Assembly: GCA_034430215.1 (NCBI GenBank)
Contig: DAOUFE010000044.1
Coordinates: forward strand, 1 to 64,000
Source: UBA4782 sp034430215
Lineage (GTDB): Bacteria; Chloroflexota; Anaerolineae; Anaerolineales; Anaerolineaceae
DNA: 64,000 nt
Direction: 5' to 3'
The notes under the pieces are model-generated. The model saw only the letters and a program-made list of their open reading frames with translations. It was not told the origin of the DNA and made no database searches. Numbering within the stretch: the stretch's first letter is position 1; each line of letters starts with the position of its first letter. Below are positions 24,287 through 32,628 of the stretch, one piece after another. The position numbers and the translations under genes are program-made.

Positions 24287-25272
24287 TAGTATTTCCCTTT
24301 CAATATTGCACGAATTTCGCGTTCAATATCTTCTTCTTGTGGTACTGCTGCACGCTCAAGCCCTCGACTATAAGGTATGGGGGTATCCGTGCCAGCCAAT
24401 CGGCGCATTGGAGCATCCAGATAATCAAAGGCAGGACTTCCAGATACTACAGCCATGATCTCACCAGCCCAACCAGCAGTCTGGCAGGCTTCGTGAACTA
24501 CCAATAATTTACCAGTTTTTGTAACAGAGGCGATGATGGCGTCATTATCCAATGGGCGTAACGAGCGCACATCGAGTACTTCGACATCGATCCCTTCACC
24601 AGCCAATCGATCTGCAACCGCTAATGATTTCATAACCATGATGCCACTGGTTACGATTGTCAGATCTTTCCCTTTCCGCTTGATATCAGCTACACCCAAT
24701 GGAACGGTATAGTCGCCCTCTGGAACCTCGCCTTTGGTTTTATAAAGCAGTTTGTGTTCTACAAAGGCAACTGGATTAGGATCGCGAATGGCAGAAAGAA
24801 GCATCCCTTTTGCGTCATATGGCGTAGAAGGAACTGCGACTTTCAAACCGGGGATGTGCATTAATAGAGTTTCAAGCGATTGTGAGTGCTGTGCAGCGGC
24901 ACCAGTACCAGAACCACCCGGCATACGGATCACCATTGGAACGGTAGCCTTACCGCCGAACATATAGTGCATTTTTGCAGCCTGGTTAGCAATTTGGTCC
25001 AGGGTCAACAGTGTGAAATCCATGAACATGATCTCGACAATGGGGCGCATACCTAACAACGCCGCACCAATACCTGCACCAACAAAAGAAGGCTCAGAAA
25101 TAGGGGTTTCGCGAATGCGTTCTGGTCCAAATTCATCCAACATGCCATGAGAGACGCCAAATGCGCCACCATATCTACCGATATCCTCACCCATGAGGAA
25201 TACTCGTTCATCACGTTTCATTTCCTGCCACATGGCTTGGCGGATTGCTTCAGAATAAGAAATCTCAGGCAT
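24286..25272 (-). CDS. Pyruvate/acetoin dehydrogenase E1 component, beta subunit
   Basis: 328 residues from the ATG at 25272, which has GGAG 7 bases upstream inside the end of the alpha gene; an ATG at 25278 and a longer frame to 25323 are less well supported. It begins MPEISYSEAIRQAMWQEMKRDERVFLMGEDIG, the standard start of E1-beta, and carries the C-terminal transketolase domain (VVHEACQTAGWAGEI). With the alpha subunit it forms the thiamine diphosphate enzyme that decarboxylates the 2-oxo acid or cleaves acetoin. Overlapping starts and stops with both neighbours show tight coupling. Confidence 0.93.
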   Translation of the reverse strand: MPEISYSEAIRQAMWQEMKRDERVFLMGEDIGRYGGAFGVSHGMLDEFGPERIRETPISEPSFVGAGIGAALLGMRPIVEIMFMDFTLLTLDQIANQAAKMHYMFGGKATVPMVIRMPGGSGTGAAAQHSQSLETLLMHIPGLKVAVPSTPYDAKGMLLSAIRDPNPVAFVEHKLLYKTKGEVPEGDYTVPLGVADIKRKGKDLTIVTSGIMVMKSLAVADRLAGEGIDVEVLDVRSLRPLDNDAIIASVTKTGKLLVVHEACQTAGWAGEIMAVVSGSPAFDYLDAPMRRLAGTDTPIPYSRGLERAAVPQEEDIEREIRAILKGKY

Positions 25273-26278
25273 AGACATACTCCGTAACAGTACTTGGATC
25301 TGGATACGGAGATGCTTCAGCAAAGGCTACAGCATCTTCGTTAATTTTTAGGGCTTCTTTTTCAAGTTGGTCAGCAGCTTCATCAGTTATGATCTTGGCA
25401 TCAACGAGTTGAGTACGGAACCGTTTGATGGGATCTTTATGTTCTCGCCAATCTTCAATTTCCTCTTTACTTCGATAGAGGTTCCGATCGCTTTTTGAGT
25501 GACCAAAGTAACGATAAGTTTGTGTTTCTATTAGCACTGGACCATTGCCAGCGCGAATATACTCTGCAGCTTTCTTTCCGGTTTCATAAACCAGAAGAAG
25601 GTCATTTCCATCCACTACATACCACGGAATTCCATAACCTTCTGCACGTTGAGCGATAGGTAATTTTGCTGTCGCGCGCGCCACATCCATAGACATGCCA
25701 TATTTATTGTTTTCACAAATGTATAAAGCTGGAAGTTTCCATAGAGCTGCCATGTTCATTGTCTCGTGAAAAGTTCCTTCATTGGCGGCGCCATCACCGA
25801 ACATGGTAACAACCATTGCATCACCCAATTTCATCATCTGAATTGCCAGGCCGACACCCAAAGAATGAGGAATACCACCGCCTACGATGCCATTTGCACC
25901 CAGGTTATGTGTGGTGAAATCTGCAATGTGCATAGAACCACCACGACCCTTGCAGTAGCCATTTTCTTTTCCCAGGAATTCTGCCATCATCAAATTGATG
26001 TCAGCACCTTTGGCAATGAAGTGACCATGACCACGATGAGTGTTGATCAGATAATCTTCTTTTTTCATGCATTTACTGATGCCAACAGCAACTGCTTCTT
26101 GTCCCGCAGAAAGGTGCATGGTGCCATGTACTTTTCCCAAAGCATAAAGACGATCAGCCATATATTCAAATTGGCGGATCAAATACATTGTCCGTAGCAT
26201 ATCAATCAGCATTTCATTTGATAGCCCCAAACGGGCTATTTTGTCAGTAAATGTCTCATCATTTTTTACTTTTGGCAT
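25265..26278 (-). CDS. Pyruvate/acetoin dehydrogenase E1 component, alpha subunit
   Basis: 337 residues. The thiamine diphosphate motif runs from GDGAANEGTFHE to ICENN (about 160-190), and the regulatory-loop-like FGHSKSDRNLYRSKEEI is present. MHLSAGQEAVAVGISKCMK is typical of the E1-alpha N-terminus. It works with the beta subunit and E2 encoded next. ATG with AGGAGG upstream. It begins 9 bases after the SorC regulator stop, so regulator and enzyme are in one operon. The short length and lack of an N-terminal extension fit the acetoin/pyruvate (AcoA/PdhA) branch. Confidence 0.93.
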   Translation of the reverse strand: MPKVKNDETFTDKIARLGLSNEMLIDMLRTMYLIRQFEYMADRLYALGKVHGTMHLSAGQEAVAVGISKCMKKEDYLINTHRGHGHFIAKGADINLMMAEFLGKENGYCKGRGGSMHIADFTTHNLGANGIVGGGIPHSLGVGLAIQMMKLGDAMVVTMFGDGAANEGTFHETMNMAALWKLPALYICENNKYGMSMDVARATAKLPIAQRAEGYGIPWYVVDGNDLLLVYETGKKAAEYIRAGNGPVLIETQTYRYFGHSKSDRNLYRSKEEIEDWREHKDPIKRFRTQLVDAKIITDEAADQLEKEALKINEDAVAFAEASPYPDPSTVTEYVYA

Positions 26279-26287
26279 TTATACCTC

Positions 26288-27268
26288 CTAAAGATTGGTT
26301 TGGTTTATCGTGGTTAAAATTTTTGCTGCAGTAATACTATCTGTTACCAACATGTTAACAACTCCAGTACGTAAAGCACCAATAATGGCATTGACTTTTC
26401 CAGGACCACCTGCAACACATATTCGATTAGGAATGCGTAAGAGGTCTTCACTTTGAATCGTTATCTGTCTCTGCAAGAAATCATCCTTTACGAATACACC
26501 ATTGATATCAAAATGGTTACCGGCAATATCGCCAACAGCGCCGGCATCGTGTAATCGTTGAAGTTCTTCGACCTGTACATACCCTGATAGGTAGTAGCTT
26601 GAATACTGTAATTCCGTTGTGCCAATACCCAATAGGGCAATATCCACTTGCTTTCCAAGTTCGATTGTCTCCCGTATTCCAGGTGTATCTATGAATGCCT
26701 TGGCGATCTCGGGGGTTTGACAAAGATAAGGAGCATTGATGAAATACGCTTCACCCCCAACTTTTTCTGCAAAACGTTGTACCAGAGCATGCCCATCGTA
26801 TTCCTGGGTGCGAGCGCCGAATGCTCCAATCAATTGGACTACTTTTACTGGTATTGAATATGAAATTTCTACAGCATCAACCGTCGCACTGATCGAAGTA
26901 CCCCACGCCAGTCCAACGATCTTTTTTGGTTCCAGCAATGGTAATAACATCGACGCTCCAGCTCGACCGAGGTCAGCAAGCATCCGCTTATGGTCATCAT
27001 ATGTTCTGAGCGAAATTACAAGAACTGACTGGAGGTTGAAGAGGTTTTTCAGCTGTTCTCCCAGAGTTCGTTCTGTTTGAATGGGGCGATGGATACGAAT
27101 TTCGACGATTCCCCGATTGCGGGCATCCGTCAACATTCGAGAGATCATCGAACGTGAGACACCAATTTCATCCGCGATCACTGATTGGTCCTTCCCTTCG
27201 ATGTAGTACATTTCAGCTACGTTAGCAAGTAAACTGGCTCTATCAAGGGGGTTTGAGTTTTCTGTCAT
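26288..27268 (-). CDS. SorC/LsrR-family transcriptional regulator
   Basis: 326 residues. The N-terminal helix-turn-helix (QSVIADEIGVSRSMISRMLTDARNRGIVEIRI, about 29-60) is followed by the SorC sugar-binding domain with GLAWGTSISATVDAV, FGARTQEYDGHALVQ, DIALLGIGT and GPGKVNAIIGALRTG, which sense phosphorylated sugars. The family includes EryD and LsrR, repressors of polyol and AI-2 uptake operons. It is the first gene of the dehydrogenase operon and diverges from the sugar ABC transporter, so it probably controls both. Its promoter carries GTGA/TCAC inverted repeats, likely its own operators. Confidence 0.9.
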   Translation of the reverse strand: MTENSNPLDRASLLANVAEMYYIEGKDQSVIADEIGVSRSMISRMLTDARNRGIVEIRIHRPIQTERTLGEQLKNLFNLQSVLVISLRTYDDHKRMLADLGRAGASMLLPLLEPKKIVGLAWGTSISATVDAVEISYSIPVKVVQLIGAFGARTQEYDGHALVQRFAEKVGGEAYFINAPYLCQTPEIAKAFIDTPGIRETIELGKQVDIALLGIGTTELQYSSYYLSGYVQVEELQRLHDAGAVGDIAGNHFDINGVFVKDDFLQRQITIQSEDLLRIPNRICVAGGPGKVNAIIGALRTGVVNMLVTDSITAAKILTTINQTNL

Positions 27269-27289
27269 AAAGGTCCAGAAGTCAATTAT

Positions 27290-27386
27290 GTGAAATAAAA
27301 TTCACTTATGTGAGTATAGCATATCCGTTTAGGCTTGTCAATATTCGATGATGCAAAAAGTTGCAAAAAAGTGATGCAATGCTCAC
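27290..27386. promoter_or_regulatory. Cluster of GTGA/TCAC inverted repeats (putative SorC operators)
   Basis: Three palindromes sharing GTGA...TCAC or TCAC...GTGA half-sites: GTGAAATAAAATTCAC (27290-27305), TCACTTATGTGA (27302-27313) and GTGATGCAATGCTCAC (27371-27386). Two overlap the start region of the SorC promoter and one lies between the two divergent promoters. Binding by SorC is inferred. Confidence 0.6.
27313..27341 (-). promoter_or_regulatory. Promoter of the SorC-dehydrogenase operon
   Basis: Minus strand: TTGACA (27341-27336), 17 bases, TATACT (27318-27313). Transcription would begin near 27306, within the first palindromes, about 38 bases before the SorC ATG. Confidence 0.85.
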
Positions 27387-27413
27387 AAATTATACTCTTT
27401 TTGGCTTTTTTTA

Positions 27414-27442
27414 TTGACACTTGATTAGTCATGTTGTAGAAT
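27414..27442 (+). promoter_or_regulatory. Promoter of the sugar ABC transporter operon
   Basis: TTGACA (27414-27419), 17 bases, TAGAAT (27437-27442), a near-consensus promoter. The resulting leader is about 230 bases. It contains an unused strong Shine-Dalgarno, AGAAGGAGGTGAGG, near 27590; the gene's real site is GAGGAG at 27672. Confidence 0.82.
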
Positions 27443-27681
27443 CGTCACAAGTTGATGTGCCGGTTATTGCGCTGATACAGATAGCTTGCTCTTTCACTTC
27501 ATTGCTAGAAAATATATGTTAGTAACATTATCGTAAATGTATTTTTCGCCTGATACTTTGAACAAACCTATAAGATATTTTTATCAATAGAAGGAGGTGA
27601 GGCAAAGTCGGGTAGTAAAAAAGAAACATTGAGCTTAAGTACTACAGAGATTTACAAATTCTGATTTTAGTGAGGAGTAAA

Positions 27682-28752
27682 ATGAAGAAAAGTCTATTAT
27701 TTGTTGTGACAGCATTGGTAATTCTCTCCATGCTTGTCGGCTGCGACCCCAAGGCTACTGAAGCCCCCGCAGCAACTGAAGCAGCTGCAACCGAAGCAGC
27801 AACCGAAGCAGCTACCGAAGCAGCTACCGAAGCAGCAGCTCCTGAATACACTATTGCAACCGTTGTTAAATTGACTGGTGTAGGCTGGTTTGACCGGATG
27901 GAAAAAGGTGTCAAGCAATTTGGTGAGGACAACCCAGGCGTAACAGCCTTCCAGCAGGGTCCTGCCGAAGCTGACGCTGCCCAGCAGGTTCAGGTAATCG
28001 AAGATTTGATTGCCCAGAACGTGAACGCAATTTGTGTAGTTCCTTTCCAACCCGATAGCCTCGAACCAGTCCTCAAGAAAGCAATGGACCAGGGTATCGT
28101 AGTCATCAGCCACGAAGCTTCCAACCAACAGAACGTCAACTTCGACCTCGAAGCATTTGACAACGCTGCCTATGGTCGTCACTTCATGGACCAACTCGCT
28201 GCATTAATGGGCGAAGAAGGTGAATATGTTGTCTTCGTTGGTAGCCTGACTTCAAAGACCCACAATGAATGGGTTGATGCAGCTATCGAATACCAGAAGG
28301 AAAAATACCCGAACATGACCCTCGTAGGCGATAAGAACGAATCCTATGATGATGCCCAGAAAGCATACGAAAAGGCTAAAGAAGTTCTCAAAGCCTACCC
28401 GAACCTCAAGGGTATGCAGGGTTCCTCCGCCAATGACGTAGTCGGTTTCGGTATGGCAGTTGAAGAAGCTGGCTTGCAGGATCAGATCGCAGTTGTTGGT
28501 ACTAGCCTTCCTTCAATGGCTGGTAAATACCTCAAAACCGGTGCAGTTGACTCAATCGGTTTCTGGGATCCCGCCCTGGCTGGTTATGGTATGAACAAAC
28601 TCGCTCTCATGATCCTCAATGGCGAAACCCCCACCGATGGTATGGATCTTGGGATTGAAGGCTACAACAGCCTCAAACTCGTCGGCAAAGTCTTCTACGG
28701 TCAGGCATGGATTGATGTAACCGCTGATACTGTAGATCAATGGGACTTCTAG
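27682..28752 (+). CDS. Sugar ABC transporter substrate-binding lipoprotein (RhaS/LsrB type)
   Basis: 356 residues from the ATG at 27682 (GAGGAG upstream); the GTG at 27670 overlaps that site. Lipoprotein signal with lipobox LVGC (Cys about 20), then a repetitive Thr-Glu-Ala linker (about 25-53) that tethers the binding domain. The mature part, TIATVVKLTGVGWFDRMEKG onward, is a type I periplasmic sugar-binding fold resembling LsrB (AI-2) and RhaS (rhamnose), including the SIGFWDPALAGYGM and terminal QWDF segments. Some positions that contact AI-2 in LsrB appear different, so another small sugar is likely. It heads the ABC operon. Confidence 0.88.
   Translation: MKKSLLFVVTALVILSMLVGCDPKATEAPAATEAAATEAATEAATEAATEAAAPEYTIATVVKLTGVGWFDRMEKGVKQFGEDNPGVTAFQQGPAEADAAQQVQVIEDLIAQNVNAICVVPFQPDSLEPVLKKAMDQGIVVISHEASNQQNVNFDLEAFDNAAYGRHFMDQLAALMGEEGEYVVFVGSLTSKTHNEWVDAAIEYQKEKYPNMTLVGDKNESYDDAQKAYEKAKEVLKAYPNLKGMQGSSANDVVGFGMAVEEAGLQDQIAVVGTSLPSMAGKYLKTGAVDSIGFWDPALAGYGMNKLALMILNGETPTDGMDLGIEGYNSLKLVGKVFYGQAWIDVTADTVDQWDF
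27781..27836 (+). repeat. 12-base tandem repeat encoding the TEAA linker
   Basis: About four to five copies of a GCAGCTACCGAA-like unit encode repeated Ala-Ala-Thr-Glu in the lipoprotein linker. Copy number could vary by slippage in steps of four residues without breaking the frame. Confidence 0.8.
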
Positions 28753-28865
28753 TCGTCTAGTGGTTTAGTAAATTATTAAAAGTTGGAGCGGCTAAACTTT
28801 TTGGATAGCCGCTCCAGTTTACACAAGCAAAGATTAAAAGAAAATTCCTGTGTAAGGGATGGATA

Positions 28866-30362
28866 ATGGCTGAAGAATTTTTAAAGGTCAATAATATTAG
28901 CAAGTCATTTGCAGGGGTTCACGCTCTGCAAAATGTAAGTTTTACAATCAATGCAGGGGAAATTCATTGTTTGATCGGCGAAAATGGTTCAGGGAAATCT
29001 ACAATGATCAAGATCATTGCAGGTGTTTATGAACCTGACGAGGGCGAGATCATTATTGCGGGTAAAAAATACAAACGTTTACACCCAATTGACACAATAC
29101 GTGAAGGTATCCAGATCATTTATCAAGATTTTTCTCTTTTTCCCAACTTTACTGTAGCTGAAAATATCGCGCTCAATAGCCAGCTTTCAGAAAATAAAAA
29201 ACTGGTGGATATGCGCGCAGTTCGCAGGATTGCCCGGGAAGCTTTGGAAAGTATCGACGTTACAATGGACCTGGATATGCTTGTGGGTCAAATGTCTGTT
29301 GCAGATAAGCAGTTGATCGCGATTTCTCGAGCTTTATTGCAGAACGCCAAACTAATCATCATGGATGAACCGACCACAGCATTAACCAACCGTGAAGTGA
29401 AATCTTTGTTCAAGGTTATTAATAGCCTAAAAGACAAAGGCATTTCCACCATGTTTGTCAGCCACAAACTAAATGAAGTGTTGGAAATCGCTGATCGTAC
29501 TATGGTATTCCGCAATGGTGTGAAGGTTATCGATGCAGAGGCGAAGGAATTTACCCAGGCAAAGATGGTCTATTACATGACAGGTCACAATATTGCGGAA
29601 GAAGGTTATGAATGTGGTAAGGAAAGTTACGAAGGTAATCCATTGCTTTCTGTAAAAGACCTTAACTCATCAGGAAATTTCCGTGATATCTCTTTTGATC
29701 TATATCCGAAAGAAATCGTAGGGATCACTGGTCTGTTAGGTTCAGGGCGAACGGAATTAGCACTTGCATTGTTTGGTATCAACCCGGCTGAAAGTGGCGA
29801 TATCATTATCGATGGTAAGAAAGTACGAATTAATAGTGCCAGTGATGCTCTAAAATGTGGTATTGGATATGTTCCTGAAGATAGGTTAACGGAAGGATTA
29901 TTCCTGGAAAGACCGATAGGTCAAAATATTATTGCAACAACGATTGATAAATTGTTGAATAAAATTCGCCTCATCAACCAGCGGAAGATGGAAAAGGAAA
30001 TCAAAAATTGGATTGATGGATTGGTCATTAAAACCAACTCTGCTCATAATCCAGTAAAAAGTCTCTCCGGAGGAAATCAGCAGCGGGTAGTATTAGCAAA
30101 ATGGCTCGCCAGTAATCCCCGCATTTTGATCCTCAATGGTCCAACAGTTGGCGTAGATATCGGATCAAAAACCGAATTACACGAAACGATCAAGACCCTG
30201 GCAAGAGATGGTTTGGGTGTGATTGTTGTATCAGACGATATTCCAGAATTGTTACATGTTTGTAACCGAATTCTTTTGATGCGAGAAGGAAAAATTGTTG
30301 ACGAATTCTGTGCATCAGAAATTAACGAAGATGAATTAGCAGTAAAGCTGGCTGAAGGATGA
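28866..30362 (+). CDS. Sugar ABC transporter ATPase, two-domain (RbsA/LsrA type)
   Basis: 498 residues with two fused nucleotide-binding domains. The first has Walker A GENGSGKST (about 39-47), a weak signature GQMSVADKQLIAISRAL and Walker B LIIMDEPTTAL. The second has the usual degenerate Walker A GLLGSGRTEL (about 288), a good signature LSGGNQQRVVLAKWL and then ILILNGPTVGVDIGS, in which the expected Asp-Glu of Walker B is Asn-Gly. It powers the two permeases encoded next. ATG with a weak AAGGGAT upstream. CUT2 (ribose/AI-2/rhamnose) class. Confidence 0.92.
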   Translation: MAEEFLKVNNISKSFAGVHALQNVSFTINAGEIHCLIGENGSGKSTMIKIIAGVYEPDEGEIIIAGKKYKRLHPIDTIREGIQIIYQDFSLFPNFTVAENIALNSQLSENKKLVDMRAVRRIAREALESIDVTMDLDMLVGQMSVADKQLIAISRALLQNAKLIIMDEPTTALTNREVKSLFKVINSLKDKGISTMFVSHKLNEVLEIADRTMVFRNGVKVIDAEAKEFTQAKMVYYMTGHNIAEEGYECGKESYEGNPLLSVKDLNSSGNFRDISFDLYPKEIVGITGLLGSGRTELALALFGINPAESGDIIIDGKKVRINSASDALKCGIGYVPEDRLTEGLFLERPIGQNIIATTIDKLLNKIRLINQRKMEKEIKNWIDGLVIKTNSAHNPVKSLSGGNQQRVVLAKWLASNPRILILNGPTVGVDIGSKTELHETIKTLARDGLGVIVVSDDIPELLHVCNRILLMREGKIVDEFCASEINEDELAVKLAEG

Positions 30363-30408
30363 GAATCTTACACCTTTCAGAAATTATCTCGCATTAAGGT
30401 ATTGTGCC

Positions 30409-31413
30409 ATGCTGAAAAAGATTATAAAAACAAACGAATTTTTTGTGGCAATGATCCTGATAGCATTATGTCTTTTAATTGGGATCTTGAACCCGGCATT
30501 TTTTACACTCCAGAATTTTTTTGACCTCTGCAGGAGCGCAACAGTAATGGGTATCTTCGCAATGGGTGCGCTCATTGTGATTATCTCTGGTGGTGTGGAT
30601 GTTTCATTTACGGCAATTGCTATTTCTGCCATGTATATAACGGTAAAAATATTGCTGGCTTTCAATTTTACTGGGACAGTAGTAGTTGCAATTGTGTTAT
30701 CAGCTTTCATTGGACTCATTATGGGTTTAATTAACGCAGCAATTATTGCGTTCTTTAAAATCCCCACCCTGATTGCTACATTAGGTACGCAAAGTTTATT
30801 TCAAGGCTTTCTTCTCTTCTTTATTGGAAGCAAGTACATCAATAATGTGCCTGAAGGTATGCTTCGCTTTGCGAGAACAAACCTGGTCACAACAACCACC
30901 CCAACAGGCGCCATTACTGGTCTTCAAGCTGGCATATTGATCCTGGTTGGTGTCAGCCTCCTGGTCTGGTTTATTCTAAGATTTACAATGATCGGGCGTG
31001 GTATTTATGCCCTGGGTGGTTCGCGTGAGGCTTCTGAACGAGCAGGGTTTAATGTAATAGCTTTACAATTCTTCATATATGCGTTCGTTGGTGTTCTGGC
31101 AGGTATTGGTGGTGCAGTCTTTGGAAGTCATTATAAACAGGCAAATCCATTTGACCTGGTAGGAACGGAACTAAATACTATTGCTGCTGTGGTTCTGGGT
31201 GGTGCTTTAATCACTGGTGGTAGGGGCACTGTTATTGGCACAATTCTAGGTGTTTCATTAGTCGTGGTTATCAATAATAGCCTGGTATTGATTGGTGTTC
31301 CTTCTGAATGGCAGAAGGTTGTTTTAGGTGTCATCCTGATCATAGGCGCTGGTGTGCCCGCATACAAGAATATGATGGCTGAAAAACGACTGAAAGCAAA
31401 TCTGTCCGAATGA
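30409..31413 (+). CDS. Sugar ABC transporter permease 1 (CUT2 class)
   Basis: 334 residues, about nine to ten membrane helices. The RbsC-like motif GALIVIISGGVDVSFTAIAISAMY (about 53-76), FKIPTLIATLGTQSLFQG and the ATPase-docking loop REASERAGFNVIALQFFIYAF are visible, with VVLGGALITGGRGTVIGTILG near the C-terminus. It is one of two non-identical permeases that form the channel, as in LsrC/LsrD. It starts 46 bases after the ATPase stop; no strong Shine-Dalgarno is seen before the ATG. Confidence 0.9.
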   Translation: MLKKIIKTNEFFVAMILIALCLLIGILNPAFFTLQNFFDLCRSATVMGIFAMGALIVIISGGVDVSFTAIAISAMYITVKILLAFNFTGTVVVAIVLSAFIGLIMGLINAAIIAFFKIPTLIATLGTQSLFQGFLLFFIGSKYINNVPEGMLRFARTNLVTTTTPTGAITGLQAGILILVGVSLLVWFILRFTMIGRGIYALGGSREASERAGFNVIALQFFIYAFVGVLAGIGGAVFGSHYKQANPFDLVGTELNTIAAVVLGGALITGGRGTVIGTILGVSLVVVINNSLVLIGVPSEWQKVVLGVILIIGAGVPAYKNMMAEKRLKANLSE

Positions 31414-31437
31414 TGTGATTAGGGAGTAGAGAGTAGC

Positions 31438-32517
31438 ATGACTAATAATACGAATAATATTCAAAAAGAAGTAGAAACTTCTTCGGGCAATAAATTTTCG
31501 CTAGATAAATATTTTAAGATACAGGATTGGAACCTGTTGCGGTTATTCATCATCACAGTTGCACTGTTTATCTTAATGTCAGTGCTTATGCCTGAAAAAT
31601 TTCCGACATTAAAAAACTTCCGTTCAATGGGTTTTCAACTTTCGGAAATCGGAATTATGGGTATTGCCATTGCGCTAACTATGATCACAGGTGGCATTGA
31701 CCTCTCCATTAATGCAACTGCAAACCTGACGGGCATTATTGCCTCGCTCATTTTGAATAAATTAGCTGGACCGGAAATTCAAAATCCTCAGGTAGCACTC
31801 GCAATGGTCTTAGCAATTGTGGTTGGTTTGATCGTTGGAATTCTATGTGGTTTGCTCAATGGATTCCTTGTCTCGTACATAACTATTCCAGCAATATTAG
31901 CCACATTGGGCACGATGACATTGTTCACTGGTTTTGCATTCGTTATTACTAAAGGAACTGGTTTCTTTGGTATTGAAGCATTTCAGTTTATTGGTAACGG
32001 AGAGATAGTTGGAATTCCTGTACCGCTGATCATCTTTGCTGTTGTGTCCATTCTAATGGCAGTGGTAATGAATAATTCTGCTTTTGGTTTAAGAGTATAT
32101 CTGGTAGGTTCAAACCCTAAAGCTTCGAAATTTTCAGGTATCAATAATAAAGCAGTTCTTCTCCGAACATATGCTCTTAGTGGTATGTTGTCTGCTTTAG
32201 CGGGTCTGGTTATTTTAGGGCGAACCAATTCTGCCAATCCTGATTATGGTACTTCTTATGTAACCCAGGCTTTACTAATTTCAGTATTGGGTGGTGTTGA
32301 TGTAAATGGTGGATATGGAAAAGTCTCTGGGCTTGTTCTGGCAGTAATTTCACTGCAGATCCTTTCCACTGGTTTGAATATGCTTTTGTTCAAATACTCA
32401 GGAGCTAACTTCTTCAAAATGTTCTCATGGGGTTTGTTGATCATTTTATTCATGATTATCAATTACCTCAGTTATCAGCGTAAGCAACGGGCAGTAAAAA
32501 AGCCTAAAGCAGCATGA
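31438..32517 (+). CDS. Sugar ABC transporter permease 2 (CUT2 class)
   Basis: 359 residues with a hydrophilic N-terminus of about 35 residues and about nine membrane helices. Typical CUT2 motifs are IAIALTMITGGIDLSINATANLTG (about 76-99), TIPAILATLGTMTLFTG and SNPKASKFSGINNKAVLLRTYALSG, with LGGVDVNGGYGKVSGL near the C-terminus. It pairs with permease 1 (24-base gap, GGGAGTAGAGAG before the ATG). The operon continues past a hairpin into FGGY kinase B. Confidence 0.9.
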   Translation: MTNNTNNIQKEVETSSGNKFSLDKYFKIQDWNLLRLFIITVALFILMSVLMPEKFPTLKNFRSMGFQLSEIGIMGIAIALTMITGGIDLSINATANLTGIIASLILNKLAGPEIQNPQVALAMVLAIVVGLIVGILCGLLNGFLVSYITIPAILATLGTMTLFTGFAFVITKGTGFFGIEAFQFIGNGEIVGIPVPLIIFAVVSILMAVVMNNSAFGLRVYLVGSNPKASKFSGINNKAVLLRTYALSGMLSALAGLVILGRTNSANPDYGTSYVTQALLISVLGGVDVNGGYGKVSGLVLAVISLQILSTGLNMLLFKYSGANFFKMFSWGLLIILFMIINYLSYQRKQRAVKKPKAA

Positions 32518-32547
32518 TCTTTGCCGCTTTCTGATTGGATAATTATG

Positions 32548-32580
32548 CCGCCTGGAATATTTCACAATATCCAGGCGGTT
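32548..32580 (+). terminator. Hairpin between permease 2 and FGGY kinase B
   Basis: CCGCCTGG (32548-32555) pairs with CCAGGCGG (32571-32578), extended by AATATT/AATAT with one bulge. Only TT follows, so full termination is doubtful; readthrough to the kinase is likely. Confidence 0.6.
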
Positions 32581-32628
32581 GGCTTAAAACCATATGTTAG
32601 AATGAAAGCTACCACTTCATAACTAAAC

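Noticed and set aside
23879..24289. Cys-rich plus-strand ORF
   Set aside because: Antisense to the E2 linker and lipoyl domain; its Cys/Gly richness is produced by the Ala/Thr/Pro codons of the other strand.
27763..27843. CRISPR-like tandem repeat
   Set aside because: It is an in-frame 12-base repeat coding for a protein linker, with no spacers.
27697..28194. Cys/Phe-rich minus-strand ORF with repeats
   Set aside because: Antisense shadow of the TEAA linker repeat in the binding protein.
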